Counted from the first letter of the stretch, positions 18,637 to 28,334 are shown. The stretch: 64,000 nucleotides of DNA from Leptospira perdikensis (GCF_004769575.1 NZ_RQGA01000003.1:124001-188000); one strand, 5' to 3'. Program-made: numbers and translations. Notes: generated by a model not told the origin, from the letters alone.

Positions 18637-20302
18637 AATTGGTATTTTGTTGGTTCTCTTTAGTTGTGGTTGGGAAAAAGATTATAAACGTGCTGCTTAT
18701 TTATCAATACAACCAGATACGGATTTAATATTAGCACCATTTCCATTCAATATATTTGATAGAGAGGCAAGGGACGCAATCACTCTTTCTCATTATTCAA
18801 AGGAAGAAGTTAAAAATATTTTAGAAGATCACAATTTATCTTGGGAAACGTTAAATCACGAATGGCAATTGGATGCTGAAGACGAAAATTTTTCGAAAGA
18901 AGTAAATTACACATCACATTATACACAATATTTTTACGACACAGAAATTCCCATTTGGATCTATGGGCCAAAATGGATTCGAACCGGGCAATATTCGGAT
19001 GAAATCAACCAACAACATATTCCATCCATTTACGGAAAAATTTTAAACTTTAAATTTAAGAATACAATCGATGTATCTTATTTAGAAAAAATATTCAAAA
19101 ACGAGACCACCAAACCAGAAATTATTGTTACCGTTGTTGTGGACCAAGGTGGTAGACAACTTTACAAAGCTCACAAAGGAGCTTATCCTTTCCTAGAAGA
19201 TTTAAAAAACAAATCTGCCTATTTCAAAAAAGCAAAAGTGGCCCATTTGGAATCTCATACGGCAGTCGGTCATATGGCGATTGGTACTGGTGCTTTTCCA
19301 AAAGATTCGAAGATCTTCTCTAACGAAATTTATACTTATGCCGACGGGAAAGTCCTCCATAGACCTGTATACCAAGGGAAAAACAAAGATTGGGATTTGA
19401 GTGAGATGGAGGTCCCAAGTTTTGCCGATGAGTGGGATCTTTCCAACAACAATGAACCGATTGTCGTTAGCCAATGTTATGCGGCAAGAGCCGCCGTCGG
19501 AATGGCTGGTCACGGAAAACTATTTAATCCTGTAACAAATGAGTCTCGAAAAAATTCTCCAGATAATGATTACGTTTATTGGCAAGATATCAAAAATCTT
19601 TCTTGGTCTACCTATACGGATGCATTCCTTGTTCCCAAGTCTGTACAAAAGTACAATTTGTATCAATTCTATTTGAATCATAAAAAAGATATCTCAACTC
19701 ATTTCGAAGCAAAAAATCCAGTAGACTTAATTACAAAAATCCATCATTTCCAAGGATCCGAATTTCAAGCGAAGATGGATGGTGCCCTCTTTCGTGATAG
19801 CATTACGGAAACGATTCTCAATGCGAAAAAAGATAAAGATGGAATCACAGATCTTGGTTATGTAACTTTAAAGGCAACTGATGCTGTTGGACATTTGTAT
19901 GGATGGGAATCCAAAGAAGCGGAACAAGTTCTGAAAGCTACGGACAAAGAAATTGAAACCATCTTTGAATTTCTAAAAACAAATTTTGGAGATAATTTCA
20001 TTATGGTGGTAACGGCCGACCATGGGGCAGCACCAATGCCGGAAATATCCAATGGTCTTTTTTTAAGTCATGAAATGTTTTTTGATTCAGTAAACCAATT
20101 ACTGCCAGAATCAGAAAGAACCAAACATTCTTTAGTTAAGTGGGTGGCACATTCGCAATTATCTTTGGATCGCGATTTGATGAAGAAATACCAAATCAGT
20201 GAAGAGGCCATCATTCAAAAAATCATGTCGATTCAAGTAAAGGATCGAAACTTTTTTAGAAAGATCTGGAAACGAGAAGAAATTCCGAATCTATCTTTAT
20301 AA
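18596..20302 (+). CDS. Alkaline-phosphatase-superfamily phosphodiesterase-like lipoprotein
   Basis: The 568 residues fit the type I phosphodiesterase/nucleotide pyrophosphatase group: a metal Asp in TVVVDQGGRQLY, the probable Thr nucleophile in ESHTAVGHMAIGTG, then DAVGHLYG and VVTADHGAAP for the second metal set. The GTG start at 18596 has an AGGGA ribosome binding site, and the N terminus is a lipoprotein signal (LLVLFSC, Cys24). It overlaps the divergent CapA-like gene by 41 bp. A perfect 12 bp inverted repeat spans its stop codon. The substrate may be a phosphodiester or phospholipid headgroup; this is not shown. Confidence 0.85.
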   Translation: MINQKNIKRNNALIIGILLVLFSCGWEKDYKRAAYLSIQPDTDLILAPFPFNIFDREARDAITLSHYSKEEVKNILEDHNLSWETLNHEWQLDAEDENFSKEVNYTSHYTQYFYDTEIPIWIYGPKWIRTGQYSDEINQQHIPSIYGKILNFKFKNTIDVSYLEKIFKNETTKPEIIVTVVVDQGGRQLYKAHKGAYPFLEDLKNKSAYFKKAKVAHLESHTAVGHMAIGTGAFPKDSKIFSNEIYTYADGKVLHRPVYQGKNKDWDLSEMEVPSFADEWDLSNNNEPIVVSQCYAARAAVGMAGHGKLFNPVTNESRKNSPDNDYVYWQDIKNLSWSTYTDAFLVPKSVQKYNLYQFYLNHKKDISTHFEAKNPVDLITKIHHFQGSEFQAKMDGALFRDSITETILNAKKDKDGITDLGYVTLKATDAVGHLYGWESKEAEQVLKATDKEIETIFEFLKTNFGDNFIMVVTADHGAAPMPEISNGLFLSHEMFFDSVNQLLPESERTKHSLVKWVAHSQLSLDRDLMKKYQISEEAIIQKIMSIQVKDRNFFRKIWKREEIPNLSL

Positions 20303-20315
20303 AATAGATTCGGAA
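20283..20315. terminator. Inverted repeat, possible bidirectional terminator
   Basis: Two perfect 12-base arms (20283-20294 and 20304-20315) flank a 9-base loop that includes the phosphodiesterase stop codon. A T-rich stretch follows on the minus strand, beyond the end of rnr, and a weaker one on the plus strand. The two converging genes could share it. Confidence 0.5.
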
Positions 20316-20322
20316 CGGTTGG

Positions 20323-22515
20323 TTATTTCTTTTTGGGAGTTGGTTCGTCTTTTTTGAAATCTTTTAATTTTAAGAAAACTTTGATTTCTTCAAAATCAAT
20401 TCGATCAAGACTTACAGAAACTGGATCACCGATAAAAAATATTTTGGAATATTTTTTCGAATAAAATGAGAAATCATTTTTAATCATAACTTCAAACTCA
20501 TCGGTAAACTCTGATTTATCGAGCACTCCTTCCAAATTGGAAATATCTAATTCCACAAAAATTTGAGAAGGTCGGATCCCAACAATAAATCCTTTGAACT
20601 CTTGGATTCCCGTAGATTCCAAATAACGAAACGATTTGATTTTTACAATATCTCGTTCGGCATCTGCTGCTCTTCTCTCTTCTTCCGAACAATGAAGTCC
20701 CATAACCGCAATTTCATTTTCAGAGTAGGCCCTTTCTGTTTCTAAAAGAGTTGCCTGTAACACTCGATGCACAATTAAATCAGGATACCTGCGGATCGGA
20801 GAAGTGAAATGACAATAGTCTTTAAATCCAAGTCCCCAGTGACCGAGAGGATCGGATCCGTAATAGGCCTGCATAAAACTTCGCAACAGTAAATAATTGA
20901 AAATTTTTCCAACGGAATTGTCTTCGATTTCTTTTACTGCTTTCATGATTTCTGCGTAACTTGTGTCTTTGATTTGGATGTTATATCCATTCAATTGCAG
21001 AAAATGATTGAGAGTCTCTAGTTTTTCCTCGTCCATCGCTTCGTGGATTCGGTGTAAAGAAGGAGCTTTGCGTTTCCTCAAAAACTCATCCACCTTTAGG
21101 TTGGCAGATAACATCAGCTCTTCAATCAACAAATGACTTGTTAGGCGTTCGCGATTTTCAATCCCAACAGGTTCTTTTCTTTCGTTCCAAGTGATTGTGG
21201 TTTCGCGTAAATTTAAATCGATTCGTCCCGCTTCCATTCTTCGTTTGCGAAGGGCTTCTGTGAATTGGGAAACTTGATACATCCAATTTTTGGGATCTTT
21301 GGCTTTGATTTCCTCTTCGGCCATTTCATAAGTGTATCTTGTATTCACTTTGATGACGGATTTATAAAACTTCGCATTGTAAATTTCACCAGTTTTACTT
21401 GCTTCCATCTCCACGGTAAAGGCAAGGCGATTGGTATTCGCAACCAAACTACAAAGGTCTTCCGATAAAATCGGAGGTAACATGGGGACCACTCGGTTGG
21501 CTAAATAAACGGAAGTGGCTCTTTCATAGGCCTCTTTGTCTAGAGGAGAATCTTTTTCTACATAATAGGAAACATCAGCAATGTGAATCCATACTCGTAA
21601 CCGATTTCCTTCATCGACAAAACTGATGGCATCATCAAAATCCTTTGCTGTGATTCCATCAATTGTAACCGCATATAAATCCCGTAAGTCGGTTCTACTG
21701 TTCCAATCAGAAACCGTTTTTTCCGAAACTTCTTCAGGAAAGTCCAAAGGAATAAAGTCTGGATGCACCGGATCGTAATTGTATTTCATTAAAATCCGTT
21801 GTAAGTCGCTGTCTTCTTTTGTATCCGATTCAAATCGAATAAAACTCACATCATAAAGATTGTCTTGAGGGATAGCACCCTCTTTGAATTTTACGATGAG
21901 GGTATCGTTTACATTAATAGAATCAAAGGTATCTTTGAGAATGGATTTAACGTGAAGGACTCCTTCTTTGCCTTCGCCGAGCATATCCAAAAAGTTTCCA
22001 AAAACAAATTTATTTGTTTTTTCTTTCACTCGCATTCGGTAAAGAACACGGCCTCGTTTTACAATATTTGTGACTTCTGCTTCGAGCCTGTCTCTTTTTC
22101 CAACTCCCAAAGGAATGACTTCTACTTTGTCTCCTGTGATCGCGGAATTGGTCATTGGGCCTGGAACAAAAATTTCGTTTTTGGAAGGAAGAGAAATAAA
22201 ACCATCACCTCTACGAGAAATGGAGATTCTTCCTGTTAGGCGAAAGGGACTTGCTACAGTTAAATATTTTTTGTTAGGAATTAGTAATCCTTCGGCTTCT
22301 AATAAATTGAGAAGTTGGTCGATGAGGAATTCAATTTCCTTTCTTGGAACTTTTTCTTTTCGTTTGAAGGATTTTACTTTCTTCGTTTTTGGGTCGGGTC
22401 GTTTGAATTCACTTGATTCGGTAAATTTTTTTTTGATCTCTTGTCTTGTGATGTCCTTTCCGGATTTTTGATCCAGAAATTCTATGATTTTCTTTTGTAT
22501 TTTATAGGTATCCAT
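20323..22515 (-). CDS. rnr: Ribonuclease R
   Basis: RNase R is a processive 3'-5' exoribonuclease for structured RNA. The 730 residues show N-terminal cold-shock-type domains, the RNB core with DGITAKDFDDAISF (about 288-301) carrying the catalytic aspartates, the NRVVPMLPP segment, HFTSPIRRYPDLIVHR, and a C-terminal S1 domain with a short Lys/Pro-rich tail. The length is slightly below E. coli RNase R. It starts 4 bp after the tsaB stop and ends the leftward run hslO-tsaE-tsaB-rnr. No ribosome binding site is obvious at the ATG, which suggests coupling to tsaB. Confidence 0.93.
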   Translation of the reverse strand: MDTYKIQKKIIEFLDQKSGKDITRQEIKKKFTESSEFKRPDPKTKKVKSFKRKEKVPRKEIEFLIDQLLNLLEAEGLLIPNKKYLTVASPFRLTGRISISRRGDGFISLPSKNEIFVPGPMTNSAITGDKVEVIPLGVGKRDRLEAEVTNIVKRGRVLYRMRVKEKTNKFVFGNFLDMLGEGKEGVLHVKSILKDTFDSINVNDTLIVKFKEGAIPQDNLYDVSFIRFESDTKEDSDLQRILMKYNYDPVHPDFIPLDFPEEVSEKTVSDWNSRTDLRDLYAVTIDGITAKDFDDAISFVDEGNRLRVWIHIADVSYYVEKDSPLDKEAYERATSVYLANRVVPMLPPILSEDLCSLVANTNRLAFTVEMEASKTGEIYNAKFYKSVIKVNTRYTYEMAEEEIKAKDPKNWMYQVSQFTEALRKRRMEAGRIDLNLRETTITWNERKEPVGIENRERLTSHLLIEELMLSANLKVDEFLRKRKAPSLHRIHEAMDEEKLETLNHFLQLNGYNIQIKDTSYAEIMKAVKEIEDNSVGKIFNYLLLRSFMQAYYGSDPLGHWGLGFKDYCHFTSPIRRYPDLIVHRVLQATLLETERAYSENEIAVMGLHCSEEERRAADAERDIVKIKSFRYLESTGIQEFKGFIVGIRPSQIFVELDISNLEGVLDKSEFTDEFEVMIKNDFSFYSKKYSKIFFIGDPVSVSLDRIDFEEIKVFLKLKDFKKDEPTPKKK

Positions 22516-22519
22516 AAAT

Positions 22520-23191
22520 TCATTTGTGATCTACGTAGGTCCCGCGGATGTAGTTGGGCAGGAGAGATAAATAGTCGTTTTTATTAGGTTCAGTTTTGAA
22601 ATATTGTTTCAAACTATACTGTAGTATAGACGAAAGATTTAGGTTTGTCGCTTCAATTTTTATTGCGGTACTCGGATAAAACTTAGGCAAATTGCCAGTA
22701 TAGTACCAATTGTTAGGTGTCCATTCATTCGTTTTGATTTTAGATTCAATACTATCTGGAGTCATGTCCAAGGAATCGGAAAATCCATTTGGAGTTTCAA
22801 ACTTTGTATAGTATTTTCCTTGTTTGCCATCCAAACAGAGTAGGGAACTTCCTTTATCAACATTGTTTGCACCAATGCCAATCAAATAGGCTTCCAAACT
22901 ATCCACTCCAAAAACTGGAATTTTCCATAGTTGAGAAAGGTCTCTCGCAGTAGTGACTGTTATGCGAATTCCTGTAAAGGACCCCGGTCCGTTCGCGACA
23001 AGGATTAGATCTGGTTTTTTAATGTTTGCGGTTTCCAAACCGATACGGATGAGTTCCACCAATTTATAAGAGGATTCTTTTGGTGTTGTTTCCGTTTGTT
23101 CTGAGAGAATTTCAAACTCTAAGTTTTCAGAAGATCTGACTACAAGAACCTGAATCCAGTCCTGGGTTGTGTCAAAATAGAGGACATTCAT
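22520..23191 (-). CDS. tsaB: tRNA t6A synthesis protein TsaB
   Basis: TsaB is the partner of TsaD in threonylcarbamoylation of tRNA A37. I start at the ATG at 23191 (223 residues), which forms an ATGA overlap with the tsaE stop; the seven residues added by a longer start are not family-like. The ASKHA-fold motifs are LYFDTTQDWIQVLVV at the N terminus and VANGPGSFTGIRI at about residues 68-80. The C-terminal half is more variable, as usual. tsaD is not in the window. Confidence 0.9.
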   Translation of the reverse strand: MNVLYFDTTQDWIQVLVVRSSENLEFEILSEQTETTPKESSYKLVELIRIGLETANIKKPDLILVANGPGSFTGIRITVTTARDLSQLWKIPVFGVDSLEAYLIGIGANNVDKGSSLLCLDGKQGKYYTKFETPNGFSDSLDMTPDSIESKIKTNEWTPNNWYYTGNLPKFYPSTAIKIEATNLNLSSILQYSLKQYFKTEPNKNDYLSLLPNYIRGTYVDHK

Positions 23192-23646
23192 CGAATTTCT
23201 TCTTCCGACCATTCTAAGGTATAGGAACGGACTTCGATCGAATCGGCATCAATCGACAATCGAATCCGATTGGTTTTGGGTAGGTAAGGTTCAGCAATTT
23301 GCCACCATTCAATTGCAGAGACTGCTTCTTTCCCCCAAATTTCCTCGAATCCAAGTTCATCCAGTTCTTCGGAAGATTTCAGTCGGTACAAATCAAAATG
23401 GTATAAACGAAAGTTAGGCGAATCGTAAATATTGTATAAGGAAAAGGTAGGGGAATTGATGGAACTTTCTGTGCCAAAACGGCTGTACCATTCTCGAACG
23501 AAGGTTGTTTTGCCGGCTCCCATTTCACCAGAAATCAGAATGATTGGGAACCTATTTTTCTCTAAGAATTTTTTTACCAATTGGTCCAAACTTAAAAACA
23601 CTGGGTTCAGTTCCGATTCTCTGAGGGAGAGAAAACTGGCCTTCAT
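23188..23646 (-). CDS. tsaE: tRNA t6A synthesis ATPase TsaE
   Basis: TsaE is the P-loop ATPase that resets the TsaBD complex. The 152 residues show Walker A SGEMGAGKTT (about 39-48), the typical SPTFSLYNIYD segment and YHFDLYRLKSSEELDELG, which carries Walker-B-like residues. The length is normal. Its ATG overlaps the hslO stop by four bases, and its TGA overlaps the tsaB start by three, so these genes are tightly coupled. Confidence 0.94.
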   Translation of the reverse strand: MKASFLSLRESELNPVFLSLDQLVKKFLEKNRFPIILISGEMGAGKTTFVREWYSRFGTESSINSPTFSLYNIYDSPNFRLYHFDLYRLKSSEELDELGFEEIWGKEAVSAIEWWQIAEPYLPKTNRIRLSIDADSIEVRSYTLEWSEEEIR

Positions 23647-24497
23647 TGATTAAAGAATTTCTCCACATCAAAGGAATTGAATTGGTAAGCCGTTCTACAA
23701 AATTCACAAGTAATTTCAATTTTTCCAAATTCATCGATGATGGAATCGGCTTCTTGTTTGCCAAGAGAGGCAATGATATCAGCTACTTTATGTCTGGAAC
23801 AATCACATAAAAATTCTGGAGATTCTTTGCTGAGAACTTCCAACTCCGATCCAATCTCGGTTTGTAATGATGCCAACATCTCATCGATACTCAAAGCCCA
23901 AAACGCTTCTTTTTGGACTAAGGGTTGGATTTTGGAAATGAGATAAGTAAAACTTTCTTCTGGTGCATCGGGCAACGCTTCAAAGAACAAACCTTTTGCG
24001 GAAAAATCGTTTCCAGGAAAATCAAAAGGGAACACTTCCATTCCTACAATGGCTTTGATTTGTTCCGATTCGGTTAAGTATTTGATAAAATTAACTTCGA
24101 AAGTATCTTCCACAAGGTTTGTATAAGATTGGTATGTGTCTGAATCAAAATCCCAACGGATCACTTTCATGATTCCTTGGCCTAAAATGAATTCGTTTCG
24201 AATGTCACCTTCTTCATGACTTGCAGAATAAGCCACAGACTTCATCTTTCCATAACGGTCACTGTAGGCTAAAGCCTGTTTGTTGGAATCATCCTTCCAT
24301 TGGATACTAACCTTTTGTTGATTTTTAGTCATCTCTGCGAGAAATAACGCACCCATCATGGTTTTGGAAAGGAATACGGACATTTCTTTGTTTAGAGAAT
24401 GAAGAAACATAGGTTCTTTGGCTGTTTCTGTCAAATCGACTAAAGTGAATCGATAGTGGTGGGTGTTGGATATACCTAAAATAACTTGGTCAGACAT
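23643..24497 (-). CDS. hslO: Hsp33 redox-regulated chaperonin
   Basis: Hsp33 is a holdase switched on by oxidation of a C-terminal zinc centre. I start at the ATG at 24497 (284 residues), since SDQVILGISNTHHYRF fits Hsp33 N termini; an in-frame GTG at 24539 adds 14 residues without similarity. The zinc centre is visible as CDC followed by CEFC in the last 60 residues. It leads a coupled operon with tsaE, tsaB and rnr. The start is 76 bp from the divergent GH42 gene. Confidence 0.9.
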   Translation of the reverse strand: MSDQVILGISNTHHYRFTLVDLTETAKEPMFLHSLNKEMSVFLSKTMMGALFLAEMTKNQQKVSIQWKDDSNKQALAYSDRYGKMKSVAYSASHEEGDIRNEFILGQGIMKVIRWDFDSDTYQSYTNLVEDTFEVNFIKYLTESEQIKAIVGMEVFPFDFPGNDFSAKGLFFEALPDAPEESFTYLISKIQPLVQKEAFWALSIDEMLASLQTEIGSELEVLSKESPEFLCDCSRHKVADIIASLGKQEADSIIDEFGKIEITCEFCRTAYQFNSFDVEKFFNQ

Positions 24498-24573
24498 TAT
24501 TTGATTGAAAGGGGTGTTTTCTGATTCAGTCTGTGTCACAAGATAGATTCTGCAATCTGAAAAAAGGAAAAAT

Positions 24574-26556
24574 ATGATCTTTGGCGCCTGTTATTATCCA
24601 GAACAATGGAACCCTAAGGATTGGGATGAAGACCTAAAAATAATGAAAGAGATGGGTCTTTCTTCTGTAAGACTCGCAGAATTTGCTTGGGGACTTATGG
24701 AACCCAAAGAAGGAAAGTTCGACTTTTCTTTGTTTGATGCTGTTTTAAAGAAAGTCCAAGACCATGGAATGACTGCCATTCTCGGGACACCGACGGCAAC
24801 GTTCCCACCTTGGTTGTACAAAAAATTTCCAGAAATTGTTCAGGTTTCTAAAGAGGGAATTGTTCGAGGGATTGGTACAAGACGCCAAGCCTGTTTTTCT
24901 TCACCTGCTTACAAAAAAGCGACGGAACGAATTGTTACCGCCATGGCCAAACATTTTGGAAACCATCCTGCCGTAGCGGGTTGGCAAATTGACAATGAAC
25001 CAGGACATGAAGGTTCCGATGTCGATTATTCCCCGCTAGCTCTAAAAAATTTTCGCATTTGGCTAAAGAACAAATATAAAACATTAGATTCGCTTAACAA
25101 ACGTTGGGGGAACGTATTTTGGGGAGTGATTTATACGGATTGGAACGAAATTCCATTACCAGCGGCGCATGTAGCCAGTAATTTTAATCCTGCCATGATT
25201 CAAGATTATTATAGGTTCCAATCAGATGAACTTGTATCTTACATTCATTTCCAAGCAGAGATACTGCGTAAATTTAGTAAAAATAAACCACTCACAACCA
25301 ATCTTTATCCTTCGCCTTTTTTACCTGTTACCGATATGGCGGCTCTATTTTCCAAATTGGACTATGTGTCTTGGGATAACTATCCTGTTTGGGGGAACCA
25401 ACAAGAACCATACCCACATCCACTTGTTACGATCACGCAACAGTATACGAGAGGTTTAAAAAATAAACCATACACTGTGATGGAACAATTCTCCGGTGTA
25501 CAAGGTCATGATACTTTGGGTTACCTTCCACCACCGGGTCAAATTGGTCTTTGGTTGACACAAGCGATTGTGAATGGAGCCAACCAAATTTATTTCTTTC
25601 GTTATCGCACGGCGCGTTTTGGCCAAGAACAACTTTGTTATGGAATTCTAGACCATGGAAAAAGAAAAACAGCCAAATACTTTGAGTTAAAAGATACTAT
25701 CGAAGACATTCGAGAGTTTGCTGCCGATATCGCTGATTCACCTTACAAGGCAGAGGTGGCAATTTTACACGACGTAGAAAATTCGCGTAATTATAAACAC
25801 CAACCATTAAGTGATGGTTTGAAATTTGCTCCCGTTCCTTTTGCTCAGGTAGGATATGATATTGAACTTGCCACTTGGTTTGCAGGAACCAATGTTTTGA
25901 ATGTAAACTCTCATTCCCTTCCCATTAGTGCAGATAATGATTGGTCCCAGTACAAAGTATTAACTCTCCCTCTTTATACAATGTTTGATCCAGAGGTTGT
26001 GGAAAAATTAAAAACCTATGTAGCGAATGGCGGAACTTTGGTTCTCGGCTATCGTGCAGGAATTAAAGACAAGGACCATTGGATGGTTGAAGAACCAGTT
26101 CCCGGTGTTTTTGGTGAAATGACTGGGGTAGACGTTTTTCAGTTTGAGGCACCCGCAACGGACAAAATTGGGATTCGAATGGGAATATTACCTTTGAAAG
26201 GTGCCAAGTTTTGCGAAATTCTAGAACCAAAATCAGCAAAGGTTATCGCAAGGTATAATGACTCTAAAAAATTCTATTCTGGAAAACCAGCCATCACTGT
26301 GAATTCTTATGGAAAAGGCAAAGTTTATTATGTGGGAACTTCGTTAACTCCTGAAAGTTTCATTCTATTTTACCGAAAGGTATTAAAAGGGGCAGGAGTT
26401 CCTTTTGGTTTTCTTGGGGCAACGATTGAACGCCATTATCGTGAAGGAAAAAAATACAATTATCAAATCACAATGAATCATTCCTCTAAGTATAAGTTGG
26501 CTGGTCTTTCGATTTTAAAACCCTTTGGTTATAAAATTAAAAAGATACCAAAATAG
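24574..26556 (+). CDS. Glycoside hydrolase family 42 beta-galactosidase-like
   Basis: GH42 enzymes cleave beta-galactosides. The 660 residues follow the family: YYPEQWNPKDWDEDLKIMKE at the start, the acid/base Glu in GWQIDNEPG (Glu142), the nucleophile Glu in YTVMEQFSG (Glu304), then the trimerisation domain (about 390-590) with ILHDVENSR, and a small C-terminal beta domain. There is no signal peptide, so it is cytoplasmic. AAGGA precedes the ATG. It leads a probable three-gene operon with an unknown gene and an inositol-phosphatase-like gene. Its natural substrate is unclear, because leptospires are known to live on fatty acids rather than sugars. Confidence 0.9.
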   Translation: MIFGACYYPEQWNPKDWDEDLKIMKEMGLSSVRLAEFAWGLMEPKEGKFDFSLFDAVLKKVQDHGMTAILGTPTATFPPWLYKKFPEIVQVSKEGIVRGIGTRRQACFSSPAYKKATERIVTAMAKHFGNHPAVAGWQIDNEPGHEGSDVDYSPLALKNFRIWLKNKYKTLDSLNKRWGNVFWGVIYTDWNEIPLPAAHVASNFNPAMIQDYYRFQSDELVSYIHFQAEILRKFSKNKPLTTNLYPSPFLPVTDMAALFSKLDYVSWDNYPVWGNQQEPYPHPLVTITQQYTRGLKNKPYTVMEQFSGVQGHDTLGYLPPPGQIGLWLTQAIVNGANQIYFFRYRTARFGQEQLCYGILDHGKRKTAKYFELKDTIEDIREFAADIADSPYKAEVAILHDVENSRNYKHQPLSDGLKFAPVPFAQVGYDIELATWFAGTNVLNVNSHSLPISADNDWSQYKVLTLPLYTMFDPEVVEKLKTYVANGGTLVLGYRAGIKDKDHWMVEEPVPGVFGEMTGVDVFQFEAPATDKIGIRMGILPLKGAKFCEILEPKSAKVIARYNDSKKFYSGKPAITVNSYGKGKVYYVGTSLTPESFILFYRKVLKGAGVPFGFLGATIERHYREGKKYNYQITMNHSSKYKLAGLSILKPFGYKIKKIPK

Positions 26557-26581
26557 AAATTTGTAATTTGAAAAATAAAAA

Positions 26582-27472
26582 ATGAAAGTACAAGATTATC
26601 AATCCATCAACCGGATACTGAATGAAACATCCGCAAAAAATAAACCCGGTGAAATTTATGTAGATAACCTACATTCCCCATACATTCAGTTTTCAGAAAA
26701 ATTTTTGATTCCAGGAACATCTAGCACACAACCAGAGTTTGGTGATATTAAAAACTTTGTACAAACAGTTTTGAAATACATCCCGGAAGCAATTGAAGGA
26801 ACTTATTTATTGCCGGAACCCAGACCCAAACGAGAAACAGGAAAATTGTTTTTTGTTCGACCAATGTTATTTGGATCATCTAGGTTTTTATATGTTTTTT
26901 CCGTTGATATGTTGTATTTGGGTGGTGCGGGTTCGGAAGAAATCAAAAAACCAGGTTCCCAAAATATGACTCCTTCCATTTTGACGGACCGGTTGTATTT
27001 CCAAGTAAAGATCATTCATCTTCATTCCACAAAGGAAGAGGGTGAAAATATTACTGACTTTCAAGCCAAACGGTTTCAAGGCGGAATCTTTCGCGTGGAA
27101 TCAGAAAAAGATGCAAACAAACCGATTCGAAGGTTTTCTGAGATTTTTGATGAAATTGATTTTTCCGAAACGGAAGCTAAAATCCGAGAAGAACTCGGAA
27201 TCAGTCCAGAGATATGGAAATTAGGTAGAATTTATAGTCCCATTGGAATTGATTATTTATCTTTATCACTACGATTTTTAATTCCTAGTTTACCAAGAAC
27301 GATCAGACAGTTTCGAAATTTTTATCCCATTCTGACAGAAACAGAAGCAGGAATTCCAGAAGAAACTTTGAACAAGTATCATGAATATCTTTCTTCTTTT
27401 GAAGTAGAGAGGACAAAGTCTAAGTCCGGTAATATTTTGTGGAAAGTCATTCAGAAATCATCCGATAATTAA
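26582..27472 (+). CDS. Hypothetical protein (296 residues)
   Basis: I do not recognise this protein. It is 296 residues, apparently cytoplasmic, with no signal peptide or convincing membrane segment. Visible landmarks are an acidic, aromatic N-terminal half, a moderately basic segment PEPRPKRETGK (about 80-90) and a C-terminal region with EIFDEIDFSETEAKIREELG (about 188-207). It sits 25 bp after the GH42 gene and 12 bp before the inositol-phosphatase-like gene, so all three are probably one transcript. Any link to carbohydrate metabolism rests on that context. Confidence 0.7.
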   Translation: MKVQDYQSINRILNETSAKNKPGEIYVDNLHSPYIQFSEKFLIPGTSSTQPEFGDIKNFVQTVLKYIPEAIEGTYLLPEPRPKRETGKLFFVRPMLFGSSRFLYVFSVDMLYLGGAGSEEIKKPGSQNMTPSILTDRLYFQVKIIHLHSTKEEGENITDFQAKRFQGGIFRVESEKDANKPIRRFSEIFDEIDFSETEAKIREELGISPEIWKLGRIYSPIGIDYLSLSLRFLIPSLPRTIRQFRNFYPILTETEAGIPEETLNKYHEYLSSFEVERTKSKSGNILWKVIQKSSDN

Positions 27473-27484
27473 AAAGTAGGTAAT

Positions 27485-28327
27485 ATGGGTATATCGTCAC
27501 CAACCATTAGTTTCCCCATTGATGAAACCATCAAACGGATCGAATACGTAAAAGCAAATGCCATGGGAATCATCCATGAAGCAAAAAAAATTCAAAGAGA
27601 AGTATCTTCCGTTCGTTCGGAAACCGATGCAGATGAAAAGGAAAGAATTGATTCCGCAGATGGTAAGTTAGGTGATATACTCATTCGATTTTTGCAGAAG
27701 TCTTTCCCAAAAGATGGAATCATTTGCGAAGACAAACCCACGATAGATGGTGGTGACTTTAAATGGGTACTCGATCCAGTAGATGGTTCCATGAATTTTG
27801 TTCGTGGCCTTCCTTTGTATGCCATTTCCTTTGGATTGGAACATAGAGAAACACCAGTTGGTGGAGTGGTCATTGTCCCACCACAAGAGTCAGTTTATTC
27901 TGCGGTGATGGGTGAAGGTGCTTATAAAAATGGGGAACAAATTCGAACGTCCCGAATTTCGGAACTCAATCGCGCCATATTTTCTCCCAACCTTCCCACA
28001 AAACGTGCTCATATGATCCAAGAGATCATGGCAGACCTTTCCGGATTTCTAACCTATGCGCGTTCGTTTCGTAGAACTGGTTCCTTTGTTTTGGATGCTT
28101 GTTTTATCGCCGAAGGTGTAATGGATGCGATTTGGGAAAAGACTGTCAAACATTGGGACGTTTCGGCCATTTCTGTAATTTTGGCAGAAGCCGGTGGGAA
28201 ATTAACTGACTTAAATGGAGTCCATTACTATACCGGACTTCCGGAGTTAGTAGCTTCTAATGGAGTTTTACATTCGGAAATTTTAAATTTATTGAAGACG
28301 GTTCGTTCTACAGTCAGTCGAAATTAA
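27485..28327 (+). CDS. Inositol monophosphatase family protein
   Basis: This is a Mg-dependent phosphatase of the IMPase/FBPase/CysQ superfamily, 280 residues. The metal motifs are IICEDKP (with the Glu at about 80), WVLDPVDGSMNFVRG (about 97-111) and KHWDVSAISVILAEAGG near the C terminus. It could act on inositol phosphates, on 3'-phosphoadenosine phosphate or on a sugar phosphate; the sequence does not decide. AGTAGGT precedes the ATG. A hairpin with a T run directly after the stop suggests it is the last gene of the GH42 operon. Confidence 0.88.
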   Translation: MGISSPTISFPIDETIKRIEYVKANAMGIIHEAKKIQREVSSVRSETDADEKERIDSADGKLGDILIRFLQKSFPKDGIICEDKPTIDGGDFKWVLDPVDGSMNFVRGLPLYAISFGLEHRETPVGGVVIVPPQESVYSAVMGEGAYKNGEQIRTSRISELNRAIFSPNLPTKRAHMIQEIMADLSGFLTYARSFRRTGSFVLDACFIAEGVMDAIWEKTVKHWDVSAISVILAEAGGKLTDLNGVHYYTGLPELVASNGVLHSEILNLLKTVRSTVSRN

Positions 28328-28334
28328 TAGAGAG

